Under the pieces are notes generated by a model. It was not told the origin of the DNA. It ran no database searches and was given only the letters and a program-made list of their open reading frames with translations. This document shows positions 25,412 through 33,694 of a stretch of DNA of 64,000 nucleotides, in pieces (the stretch's first letter is position 1; every line of letters begins with the position of its first letter). The stretch is from positions 4,820 through 68,819 of the forward strand of contig CAVAWT010000007.1 in NCBI GenBank assembly GCA_963592435.1, written 5' to 3'. The translations under genes and the position numbers were made by a program. The DNA comes from Phoenicibacter sp963592435. GTDB lineage: Bacteria; Actinomycetota; Coriobacteriia; Coriobacteriales; Eggerthellaceae.

Positions 25412-26860
25412 TTAATTGTTGATTCCATTAATAATTTGATCAAAGTCGCACATAATGCACCCCTCATCATCAGAATAGGCACGAAAAGCCTCATCGTGAT
25501 CATTCTTGCATCCGTGCACTTGGTTCTTCTCAGTATGTTTATTTTCTGTGAAGAAGTGAGCAAGGAGATCCTTGTCTTGTCGAGCAAGTTTTAGGACAAA
25601 TTTTCTAAACGTTGTTCTGCTTAGTCTTCTGGGTGTAGCTGAAATTTCGAATTTTAGGTCCGTTTTGAAATAGGCACAAAAGTCCTTAAACGAAAAGTTG
25701 CCATCGAGATAAGTTTTGCAAAAGTCTTCCTCGAGAAAGATGGACGTTTGTTTTTTAACGTCTGGATAATGAGTGGAAATTGTAGTCATATGGGAAGCCC
25801 AATTAACAAATGAGTTTTCGTTGAGGCTATTTTCGTCTGGATTTAATCTGGTGCAAAGAACGACGTCTGCTGACTGAAGTTTTGCATTGTCTAATTTTTC
25901 ATAAATTTTCTTTTCGGAAGACTCTGCGAGGTCTGATTCTATTATTGTGAGCTCTTTTTTAACATCAGCACATTCCTTCTCTTGGATCTCTTTGTTTTTA
26001 ATTGTCGGACAATCAAAAGTTTGCACGCTTATTGCACGTTGAGCATCTCGCTCAGTTAGCAAGAGTGAATTGAACATCGTGTTGCAAGCCAGCGTGTTTT
26101 CATAGCTCTCATCCATAGATACTAGTTTCCACGCGTGAAAAATTTGATCTACGCAGTTTGGGATGGAAACGTAAATCCCGCCTTGTTTGTCTACATCCAT
26201 AAATTTTTTAAACAAGAAATGCCCAAGCTTGGTGGAAACCTCTATATCGCACTCTGTTTGAATGTCGAGGACTTCGTTTTCTTCATCTAAGAGAACTATG
26301 CAAAATTCAGCATCATCCAGCAAAATTGCTTGCTCTCCAAACATTGCATAATCGTTGTATTTGTTAAAATTGGTCCTGCTGAGTTTAAGTTGGCTGACGC
26401 GAGAAAACTCATCGCGTTTTTTCAATTCCTTTAAAATTTCATCAAATTTAAGATTTTGCTCAACTTTTTTGTAGATTTCAGAAATTGATAAGAGTATGTT
26501 TTCAAAGCCTCCACAATTGTTGGAATTGCAGACTTCTAGATTTTGGCGTTGTTCAAAATCAAAGATGCGACCATCCCTTTTAAATGATGAAAGATTCCAT
26601 GTTAAACCTAATTCTTGGTAGATTTCAGAGAGCGCAACTCGGACCATATGGTCGAAGGCTTGTTTTTGTGCATCAATTTCATAAATTTTGTAGACAAATT
26701 CATCTGTTGCAATAACTACTTGATTTGTGTAGCTTCTTAATTTGACTCCCACTGGAGAGAGGGATGTTTCGGTGTGATCTTCAAGAACACTGATTGCATT
26801 CATTGCTCCATCAATTGTTAGGCTTTCTTGAAGAAAATCAAAATCTTTTCCAGTCGACAC
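25412..26860 (-). CDS. DYA-domain fused to a half radical SAM domain
   Basis: 482 residues, GTG start with AAGGAG 9 bases upstream. Residues ~1-240 are a complete DYA domain (FVYKIYE, FEQRQNL, YNDYAMFGEQ, LLDDAEFCIVLLD). The remainder matches only the second half of the large radical SAM enzymes (VVLCTRLNP, YPDVKKQTSIFL, FCKTYLDGNF, TTFRKFVLK): the CxxxCxxC and GGE region is missing altogether. The last residues keep the Cys set (HGCKN ... EGCIMCD). The frame is open, so this is a stable truncated pseudoenzyme, an intermediate between the fusion at 10171 and the domain-only protein at 22032. Confidence 0.75.
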   Translation of the reverse strand: MSTGKDFDFLQESLTIDGAMNAISVLEDHTETSLSPVGVKLRSYTNQVVIATDEFVYKIYEIDAQKQAFDHMVRVALSEIYQELGLTWNLSSFKRDGRIFDFEQRQNLEVCNSNNCGGFENILLSISEIYKKVEQNLKFDEILKELKKRDEFSRVSQLKLSRTNFNKYNDYAMFGEQAILLDDAEFCIVLLDEENEVLDIQTECDIEVSTKLGHFLFKKFMDVDKQGGIYVSIPNCVDQIFHAWKLVSMDESYENTLACNTMFNSLLLTERDAQRAISVQTFDCPTIKNKEIQEKECADVKKELTIIESDLAESSEKKIYEKLDNAKLQSADVVLCTRLNPDENSLNENSFVNWASHMTTISTHYPDVKKQTSIFLEEDFCKTYLDGNFSFKDFCAYFKTDLKFEISATPRRLSRTTFRKFVLKLARQDKDLLAHFFTENKHTEKNQVHGCKNDHDEAFRAYSDDEGCIMCDFDQIINGINN

Positions 26861-26884
26861 TCTAGTGTTCTCCTTCTCGATCTG

Positions 26885-27715
26885 TCATGAGCAACACCTC
26901 ATTTCGTCCTCCACAGAAAGAGAGAGCGCCATGACTGGAAAGTCTTTGTTCTGAGTTAGGATTTTCATATTGTCAGAATGCATTTTTTTGCATTTTTCTA
27001 TCATTGTTCTGCGTTCATCAATCATGTCTTTCCCTACCTCTAAAGGAAAGAGCCACCACTGAGTTGTGGATTCTAGCAGTCTTAGAGCAAGTTCAGTCTC
27101 TCCTTGTGGCACTTTCTTAGGCGCAAAAACAAATTTACCAAAAGCTGTATCGACCATAAAACTGTCTGCTTGGATGTTGCAGTTCCATCTTCCTGATTTA
27201 TCGACTATTGCCAAAAAGGGTCTTGAGTGATCTGATTCAATGACGTTGCTACCAGCAACTGCAAACTCGAGATCTTCAACGAGCGTGTCTTGAGCAATAC
27301 GCAGATATTCAACTTGGTTGATTCCAAATTTCTGCTTCAATTGGGCGATTAAGTGATGAAACCCCAGGTTGCTTTCTACGCTACGTGTAATAATTGAAGC
27401 CCGTCTTCTTGCATCTTCCTGTGATATTTGAGCATCTTTAGAGCTAATTAGGTTTTCGTGCTCCTCAATGATGAGAACATGTTCTCCTTTCTTCATTGAA
27501 TAACATCGCCAATCTACTCCTATCTTTTGATATTCATCTGCAAAAGCGCTCAATAAAATCTTCTTGAACGTTACGCAAGGGTCAGAAAGCCAATGTGTGT
27601 GAATTCTGTAGGTGTTTGTTTGTGTTTCGAGGACAACATTATCCTTATCATCTAAGACACTAAATCGATTTAGTCCTAAAAGTGAAGCTATTTCTCTTAC
27701 TGACAGTTCTGGCAT
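26885..27715 (-). CDS. Short DYA-domain protein, divergent
   Basis: 276 residues, ATG start. The most divergent member: NTYRIHTH replaces the YKIR motif (the Lys is lost), LEFAVAG stands for DYA, ESDHSRPFLAIVD for the Asp-rich loop, while QWWLFPLEV and SDNMKI are kept. The missing Lys and Asp argue that this copy, at least, is not catalytic if the family is kinase-like. It lies 24 bases before the long DYA/half-radical-SAM gene and 6 bases after a carbamoyltransferase gene, so the three are clearly one operon. Confidence 0.62.
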   Translation of the reverse strand: MPELSVREIASLLGLNRFSVLDDKDNVVLETQTNTYRIHTHWLSDPCVTFKKILLSAFADEYQKIGVDWRCYSMKKGEHVLIIEEHENLISSKDAQISQEDARRRASIITRSVESNLGFHHLIAQLKQKFGINQVEYLRIAQDTLVEDLEFAVAGSNVIESDHSRPFLAIVDKSGRWNCNIQADSFMVDTAFGKFVFAPKKVPQGETELALRLLESTTQWWLFPLEVGKDMIDERRTMIEKCKKMHSDNMKILTQNKDFPVMALSLSVEDEMRCCS

Positions 27716-27721
27716 AAATTA

Positions 27722-29311
27722 TTAATTAACCGTAATCATTGGAAAATTTCTTCTAGTTGCGGAGACATCGTAAAATTGATTCTCATCGACGAAGATGCTT
27801 ACGATTTTAGGGACATCATTTAAATATAAAATTTCTTCTTGTAGACACCTTAAGTCATAAGGTGTTTCAACAATAGGAAACCCGTTTATGTTCAGCGAAG
27901 TGTTCACGAGGCATGGCACATGTGTTCTGTCAAACCAAGTCATGAGCAGATCATATAATTGGGGGTTGACTTTGCGTTTTAAGAGCTGTGGTCGTGTTGT
28001 GCCATCAACATGACAGACTGCTTGGAGTCTCGGTCTCCATTTTTCTTTTATTGTTAATGTTCGCAACATAAATTCACACATGTCAGTGTTTTCGACATCA
28101 AAGATTTTTGTAAAAAGCTCTTCTGGAACGATTGGTGCCAGTGGACGCCAGTTTTCTCTCCCCTTAATTTTGTTAAGTGACTCGAGCATTGATCTCTGTG
28201 ATGGATCTGCAAGAAAGGATCTGTGACCAAGTGCCCTTGGTCCATACTCGGCGCATCCTTGAAACCATGCAATTACAGCGGAACTTTCAAGTTCCTTGCT
28301 AATAGTTAGGTAGGGTTCAAAAAGACATTCTCTTGGTCCTTCGACGTCCTCTGCTACGTAGTGCAGTCCAAGATAGGCTGATTCGAGTCTCTTTGAGCGC
28401 AAAGAAATTCCTCTTTTTTGCATCTCTTTAAATGTGGCTCCAATCGATTCGGCACACCCGTCAGATGGTTGTGGGCTTGCATAATAGTGTTTGAAATAAC
28501 CAAGATCCACAATTCTAGAATTGGCAGGGCAATTGAGAATCCCTCCTCCGCTCAGACACAAGTTATCTGTTTGAATCCCTTTTTCTTCCAAGATTTCTTT
28601 TAGATATTTGATGAGACCCACAACAACATCCTCAAAATTTTTTTGGACTGTGAACGCAACATCTTTTGCAAGCATAACGTCTTTTCTCTGAAGATGCTTG
28701 TCTCCAAGGAAACCCCGCAAATCGTTCTTTAAGAGTTCTTTGTCGCTGAAAAGGGTTTTTGTCTGCTCGTCGAAGTGCATATACTTTCGTCCATTGTTGC
28801 TACCATAAGCACTGAGCCCCATCATTTTGCCCTCGCCGAATGGTGTCTTGTGAATTATCAGAGAAGCCTTATGATAAAGGCCACATATTGATTGTTCATA
28901 AGGAAATTTTTTAAAGGTAATCGGTTTTTTGCCTTCTTCGATGTAGGCGAGAGTCGCACATTCCGTCTCGCCTCTCCCATCATTTATAAATACGGCGGAG
29001 TTTTTAAAACCACTTTGATAAAAACATTCATATATGTGGTTCTCGTGATGAATGTGTTCGGTTGCGTCTACCACAATTTTTTTTAGATCATCATCTGAAA
29101 TTTTTGCTTTTTGTTTAAATTTTTCTAAAGCAATTCGTGGCTTTTCACGGTCATGACGGCGATGAGACCATCTTTCCGCTTCGCTTGCAAATATAATATC
29201 TTGCCCGTCAAAGACAACACAGGCGTTGTCTTTTGTTCCACCATGGGGTTTGTTTATAGCATAGGGTCGCCCTGATCCCCAATTACTAAATGTGAATTTT
29301 AGCGAACACAC
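27722..29311 (-). CDS. O-carbamoyltransferase, NodU/CmcH family
   Basis: 529 residues from GTG with GGAG about 8 bases upstream. Same family marks as the paralogue at 18132: GTKDNACVVFDG, HHENHIYECFYQSGF, GKMMGLSAYG, GGGILNC, ASPQPSDGCAESIG and GPRALGHRSFLADP. Long identical blocks between the two point to a duplication within the locus. It lacks the acylphosphatase and YrdC-like domains of HypF, so it is not a hydrogenase maturase. It heads the minus-strand operon and probably carbamoylates a hydroxyl or thiol of a locus protein; the acceptor is inference. Confidence 0.85.
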   Translation of the reverse strand: MCSLKFTFSNWGSGRPYAINKPHGGTKDNACVVFDGQDIIFASEAERWSHRRHDREKPRIALEKFKQKAKISDDDLKKIVVDATEHIHHENHIYECFYQSGFKNSAVFINDGRGETECATLAYIEEGKKPITFKKFPYEQSICGLYHKASLIIHKTPFGEGKMMGLSAYGSNNGRKYMHFDEQTKTLFSDKELLKNDLRGFLGDKHLQRKDVMLAKDVAFTVQKNFEDVVVGLIKYLKEILEEKGIQTDNLCLSGGGILNCPANSRIVDLGYFKHYYASPQPSDGCAESIGATFKEMQKRGISLRSKRLESAYLGLHYVAEDVEGPRECLFEPYLTISKELESSAVIAWFQGCAEYGPRALGHRSFLADPSQRSMLESLNKIKGRENWRPLAPIVPEELFTKIFDVENTDMCEFMLRTLTIKEKWRPRLQAVCHVDGTTRPQLLKRKVNPQLYDLLMTWFDRTHVPCLVNTSLNINGFPIVETPYDLRCLQEEILYLNDVPKIVSIFVDENQFYDVSATRRNFPMITVN

Positions 29312-29644
29312 TTTCTGCTCTCCTTTGCAATATTCTTGACAATAGGATTATACAATGAATTTAAGCGTGTGGAAGGTTGGTGGTTGCATTCGGCCATAGA
29401 CATGTGTATCGTGTAGGCGTTAAAAAATTTTTGTAGTAATCAAAATTACTTCTTTGTGATCTGGATTCAGCTCTACAAGAACTAAAATGGCTATTGGATA
29501 TATAATGTAAATGATGGATGTCAATAACATGATTCTCACTAACGGCAAAATCTTTACTGCTATTTTTCTTTTTTTTCAACTATGAATAAGTAAACAGAGT
29601 TAATGCAAATGCCATATTTGCGCTATTTAGACAATTTTTTTTAA
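29312..29644. other. Intergenic stretch between the modification locus and dcw
   Basis: About 330 AT-rich bases between divergent operons. I see no convincing gene, RNA or hairpin; it must hold the minus-strand promoter of the carbamoyltransferase operon, which I could not place. Confidence 0.4.
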
Positions 29645-29680
29645 AAAGTGTCGCAAAGTGTTGCAAAGTGTAGTAAAATG
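29645..29680 (+). promoter_or_regulatory. MraZ-type operator: four AAAGTG-like boxes at 10-bp spacing
   Basis: AAAGTG occurs at 29645, 29655 and 29665, and AAAATG at 29675, each 10 bases apart, so all boxes face the same side of the helix. A TAAAAT hexamer overlaps the last box and could be the -10. MraZ is known to bind tandem boxes ahead of its own operon, and AAAGTG-type repeats are the form described in Mollicutes. Autoregulation of dcw by MraZ is therefore likely. Confidence 0.7.
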
Positions 29681-29809
29681 GTTTGCACGGAAAACCTTGT
29701 GGAGTTTTGAACCTTAAAACTAAATACTTTATAAACATTTAATAATCACAGCTTAAACGCAGAATAATCACAACATCAAAACACCACAAACGACGCATAA
29801 GGAAGTGAG

Positions 29810-30283
29810 ATGTCAAAGAGCGACAACACAGAAGTTGCACCGAAGTCGACTGCCCAGATCGATCTCTTTGGTGAATTTCGTTTTAAAGTTGACGCGAAGG
29901 GCAGAGTTGCGCTTCCGTCGAAATTCCGCAAGGCCCTTTCCAATGATCTCATAGTGTCGCGAAACGTAGATGACGAATGTCTCTACGTTTTCACGGCTGA
30001 CACTTTTAATTCTTGGGTCAATCAGCTTTTCGAAGACAAATTTGGCGGTTTTAATGCAACAAGTCGCGCGCACGTCGCGCTTCGTCGCAAACTAAAAAGC
30101 AGAGCTGAGATGGTTGAGCCTGACTCTTCTGGAAGACTCACGCTGAAAGCTTCTTTGCGAGAAAGTGTTGGGATTAATAAAGAGGTCGTTTTAGTCGGAA
30201 ACACTGGATATTTTGAAATTTGGGCAGCAGAAGTCTATGACAAGATGATCGAAGATATCGATCTCACGAGATTTCTTGATTAA
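29810..30283 (+). CDS. mraZ: Transcriptional regulator MraZ
   Basis: 157 residues with AAGGAAG before the ATG. Two SpoVT-AbrB-like halves are visible: GEFRFKVDAKGRVALPSKFR near residue 22 and DSSGRLTLKASLRE near residue 105, the normal MraZ duplication. It has about 20 extra N-terminal residues compared with typical MraZ. It is the first gene of the dcw cluster and follows the tandem boxes it probably binds. Confidence 0.95.
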   Translation: MSKSDNTEVAPKSTAQIDLFGEFRFKVDAKGRVALPSKFRKALSNDLIVSRNVDDECLYVFTADTFNSWVNQLFEDKFGGFNATSRAHVALRRKLKSRAEMVEPDSSGRLTLKASLRESVGINKEVVLVGNTGYFEIWAAEVYDKMIEDIDLTRFLD

Positions 30284-30344
30284 TGAATGTGTGTTTTTGA
30301 CACTGAACCATGAAAATTGAATATCGGCTTATGAGACCGTGATT

Positions 30345-31307
30345 ATGATTGACAAATTTGAACATACGCCTGTCATGTTGCAAGAAGTGCTTGAAAATCT
30401 GGAACCTCAAAGTGGCGAAGTGTTTGTCGACTGCACGCTTGGTGGCGCAGGTCACAGCATCGAGGTAGCAAAGCGTTTGGGAGAAGATGGGCTGCTCATC
30501 GGGATTGACCAAGATCCAGTTGCGCGAGAGTTTGCTGCTAAAAGAGTGAACGCTGAAACCTGTAACCTAAAGCCTAAAACTCACATCATTGATGCAAACT
30601 TTTCGATGCTTGACGACGTTCTTTTGAGCATTCCTGTTCCTGGAGTTGACTGCATCCTGTTTGATCTTGGAGTTTCAAGCGTCCAGCTTGATTGTTTGGA
30701 TAGAGGTTTTTCCTATCACAGCGGAGCTTCTCTCGACATGCGAATGAACACAAATGAGGATGGCTTGACAGCTGAAGTGATTGTCAACACTTTTTCAGAA
30801 ACTGAACTGGAGCGAATTTTGCGAGTTTTTGGAGAAGAGAAATGTTCGAAGCAGATTGCGAGAAACATTTGCAAGGCACGAGAGCAAAAAGCTTTGAAGA
30901 CGAGTGATGAGCTCGTTGACGTCGTAAAGGATTCTATTCCAAACAAAATGAGAAGAAGTGGGGGTCATCCTGCAAAGAGAACTTTTCAGGCTCTGAGAAT
31001 TGCAGTGAACGATGAACTTTCTTGTCTTGAGGCTGCTCTTGATTCAGCGATTCGTTGGTTAAACGTTGGTGGACGTATTTGTGTCATCAGCTATCACTCG
31101 TTGGAAGACAGGCGTGTCAAAGATGCATTTAGGAAGTTTGAAAACAGGTGCACTTGCCCCGATGATGTTCCTGTTTGTGTCTGCGGAAAAAAGCCGATAT
31201 TAAAAGCAAAGCCTCGTGGAGCGATTTTGCCAAGTAAAGAAGAGATTGACGAAAATCCTCGTGCGAGAAGCGCAAAAATGCGAGTAGCGATAAAAGTTTC
31301 AAATTAA
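30345..31307 (+). CDS. rsmH: 16S rRNA (cytosine-1402-N4)-methyltransferase
   Basis: About 320 residues; GTG 30339 or ATG 30345 could start it, and neither has a clear ribosome site. HTPVMLQEVLENL, DCTLGGAGHS (SAM-binding), LFDLGVSSVQLD, RGFSY and ISYHSLEDRRVK are the family signatures (older name mraW). It methylates N4 of C1402 in 16S rRNA. Standard second gene of dcw, immediately after mraZ. Confidence 0.95.
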   Translation: MIDKFEHTPVMLQEVLENLEPQSGEVFVDCTLGGAGHSIEVAKRLGEDGLLIGIDQDPVAREFAAKRVNAETCNLKPKTHIIDANFSMLDDVLLSIPVPGVDCILFDLGVSSVQLDCLDRGFSYHSGASLDMRMNTNEDGLTAEVIVNTFSETELERILRVFGEEKCSKQIARNICKAREQKALKTSDELVDVVKDSIPNKMRRSGGHPAKRTFQALRIAVNDELSCLEAALDSAIRWLNVGGRICVISYHSLEDRRVKDAFRKFENRCTCPDDVPVCVCGKKPILKAKPRGAILPSKEEIDENPRARSAKMRVAIKVSN

Positions 31308-31330
31308 GAAGAGATAAAGTAAAAATAAAA

Positions 31331-31990
31331 GTGAGCAGAGAAAAGACATACGTTAACAATTCAAAGCCTTTGGCGCTTGACCTCTCATCTTCGAGAGCAA
31401 GTGAGGGGTTCTCTTCGAGTTTTCGCACGCCTTCACGCGATAGAGCAACAATGCGCTCAGAAGTTGGCAAATCATCAGTCGGTGATGCTAAATCAGGCTA
31501 TTCTTCAAGTTATTTTTATGGCAATGCTGCACCTGCAATTTTTCCAGAATTTGAGCCAGAGAAGAAAAAAACTAGGAAGAGAAGCGAGGAAGTTGAATTT
31601 AGGTCAACACCGAAGCAAGACAAAAAACAAAAGCAACAAAGAGCAACTTCACCAAAAACTCGGGTTGTTGCAACCTTTGCTTCGTTTGTTCTTCTCTTTG
31701 GAGCAATAGGATTCATAAACATAACATTGACTTCGATGGCAGTTGCTTCTTCTGCACAATCTCAAACACTTTCAACTGAGATCTATCAGCAGCGTGAAGA
31801 CGGGAAAGCCTTAGAAGTCGAATATGGAATTTTGAGCAATCCTGCAACAGTCAAAGAAAAAGCAATTGCACTAGGCATGGAGTCGCCATCAAACGTCATC
31901 CAAATCAATCTCGGTAAAGACTCAGTTCTGACAAAGGACGACGGGACAATTGCGCTCTCATCAACGTTGAAGGAAGTTGCTAAACAATAA
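31331..31990 (+). CDS. ftsL: FtsL-like cell-division protein
   Basis: 219 residues, GTG start. A long basic, Ser-rich cytoplasmic region (~1-110) leads to one membrane helix (VVATFASFVLLFGAIGFIN) and a short extracytoplasmic coiled segment with LEVEYGILSNPATVKEKAIALGM, the usual FtsL ending. Identification rests on size of the outer part, topology and position between rsmH and ftsI rather than on strong sequence similarity. It would join FtsQ and FtsI in the divisome. Confidence 0.75.
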   Translation: MSREKTYVNNSKPLALDLSSSRASEGFSSSFRTPSRDRATMRSEVGKSSVGDAKSGYSSSYFYGNAAPAIFPEFEPEKKKTRKRSEEVEFRSTPKQDKKQKQQRATSPKTRVVATFASFVLLFGAIGFINITLTSMAVASSAQSQTLSTEIYQQREDGKALEVEYGILSNPATVKEKAIALGMESPSNVIQINLGKDSVLTKDDGTIALSSTLKEVAKQ

Positions 31991-31994
31991 AACA

Positions 31995-33677
31995 ATGTCT
32001 CGAAAAGAAAGTTTTGACCTAAATTCACCTGCTCCGATCATTTTCTTTGCACTTCTTCTTGTTGCTGGCATTTTGCTCAGGTTATTTTTTCTTGTCTTTG
32101 TTGTTGGTGATGAATATTCCTCGCAGGCGCAAGAGACCAGAACTGTAACGATAAACACAACTCCGAAGCGTGGGACGATTTATGACAGAAATGGCGTCGT
32201 TTTGGCAGCTAGTGTCGATGCGACAACGATATATTGCAATCCGACCGAAATTGAAAATGTGCCAAAAGTTGCAACGGAAGTCGCGAAAGTCCTTGGAGGG
32301 GAAGCAAAAGACTATGTTTCGGCTCTTTCAACGAACGGAACGACTTTTTCCTACATAAAACGTCAAGGTGACGTTGAGGCTGCAAACAGGCTGAAGGAAG
32401 CAAAAAAGGAAAATCCTGAACTGCTCGCTGGGATCTATTTTCTAAGTGATTCAAGGCGAGAATATCCAAATGGGCAGGTCGCAGGGCAGATCATCGGGAT
32501 TTGTGATGTGGACGGTAATGGAATTTGCGGACTTGAGCTTGAATATGACGATGTCTTGCGAGGAGAAGCTGGAGTTTATGTTGCAGAGCGAAGCGAAAAT
32601 GGAGCAGAAATTCCAGGTTCGGTTCAAGAAAATGTAACAGCGAAGTCTGGCGAAGACATAATGATCTCTATCGACGTTTCGATGCAGGCGGAAGTTGAGA
32701 ACTTGCTTGCAACGCAAACTGAAAGGATTGGTAAGAAAGGCAACGCAATTTTGATGGACTCTTCAAACGGAGAGATTTATGCAATGGCATCCTACCCCTA
32801 CCTTAACCCTGCTAACACAAGTGAGTCAGAAAGCGGTTCTGACAATGTGATCGCGGTTACCCAAGCCCTTGAGCCTGGTTCAATGATGAAAACGATAACA
32901 GCTCTTGGAATTTTGCAGGCAGGCAAAATGAAGCCGACAGACACAGTCTGGTGCCCCTACGCACTGCAAGCTGATGAATACACAATCACCGATGCGTGGG
33001 AGAGAGGGTCAGAGACAATGACGCTCGACACAATTTTGACGCAGTCATCCAACGTCGGCATTTCTCTTGCATCCGACACGATTGGTGCTTCAGGGATTTA
33101 TGACAACTTGATGAAGTCGAAGGTTTTAGAAAAAACAGGAATAGACTTTCCTGGAGAGGCATCTGGATATGTGACAGATTACAAAACTTGGTCAAACATT
33201 GCGAGGTACAACATCACATTTGGTCAAGGGATTACTGTGACTCCAATTGCGATGACGAGGTTTTATGCTGCGCTTGCAAACGACGGAGTTGCTGTGAGGC
33301 CGCATCTCTTGATGGCAAAAACGCAAAGTGGAGAGAGAACTCAAACTGAAAAGACTGAGTTGGGCTATTCTGCATCAGCTCTTGCAGACATAAAATCGAT
33401 GCTTCACAACGTCGTTGAGAACAATTCCAGCAACGAAGCGGGAATTGAAGGATATGACGTTTGCGGAAAAACTTCAACTGCAGAATACACTGAAGATGGA
33501 GTTTATGTGAAAAATAAATATAACATCGGCTTTTGCGGCTTTTTGAACAACGCATCGCTGCCGTTGACTTGTTATGTCGGGATTACCGAATCTGATTGGA
33601 CGATAACGACAACATCGCTATTCCACGATATAATGAAAGCAGCAGTTGGAAGATATGGCGTTGTTACGAATGGATAA
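31995..33677 (+). CDS. ftsI: Peptidoglycan transpeptidase FtsI (class B penicillin-binding protein)
   Basis: 560 residues; ATG 31995, four bases after the ftsL stop codon, is chosen over an upstream frame extension. One N-terminal membrane helix, then PKRGTIYDRNG of the dimerisation domain. Transpeptidase motifs: SMMK (active-site Ser), SSN and CGKTS, the last with Ser in place of the usual Gly of KTG. It cross-links septal peptidoglycan together with FtsW. Between this gene and mraY, where many bacteria have murE and murF, there is nothing. Confidence 0.93.
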   Translation: MSRKESFDLNSPAPIIFFALLLVAGILLRLFFLVFVVGDEYSSQAQETRTVTINTTPKRGTIYDRNGVVLAASVDATTIYCNPTEIENVPKVATEVAKVLGGEAKDYVSALSTNGTTFSYIKRQGDVEAANRLKEAKKENPELLAGIYFLSDSRREYPNGQVAGQIIGICDVDGNGICGLELEYDDVLRGEAGVYVAERSENGAEIPGSVQENVTAKSGEDIMISIDVSMQAEVENLLATQTERIGKKGNAILMDSSNGEIYAMASYPYLNPANTSESESGSDNVIAVTQALEPGSMMKTITALGILQAGKMKPTDTVWCPYALQADEYTITDAWERGSETMTLDTILTQSSNVGISLASDTIGASGIYDNLMKSKVLEKTGIDFPGEASGYVTDYKTWSNIARYNITFGQGITVTPIAMTRFYAALANDGVAVRPHLLMAKTQSGERTQTEKTELGYSASALADIKSMLHNVVENNSSNEAGIEGYDVCGKTSTAEYTEDGVYVKNKYNIGFCGFLNNASLPLTCYVGITESDWTITTTSLFHDIMKAAVGRYGVVTNG

Positions 33678-33694
33678 TTTCAAGGAGAATTTTG

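Noticed and set aside
18132..29311. HypF-type hydrogenase maturases
   Set aside because: Both carbamoyltransferases lack the acylphosphatase, zinc-finger and YrdC-like domains.
2561..29311. Lanthipeptide cluster
   Set aside because: No LanB, LanC or LanM motifs and no dedicated peptidase or ABC transporter were found; kept only as a chemical analogy.
33596..33694. Longer MraY N-terminus overlapping ftsI
   Set aside because: AAGGAG sits 7 bases before TTG 33695, and the extension does not resemble MraY.
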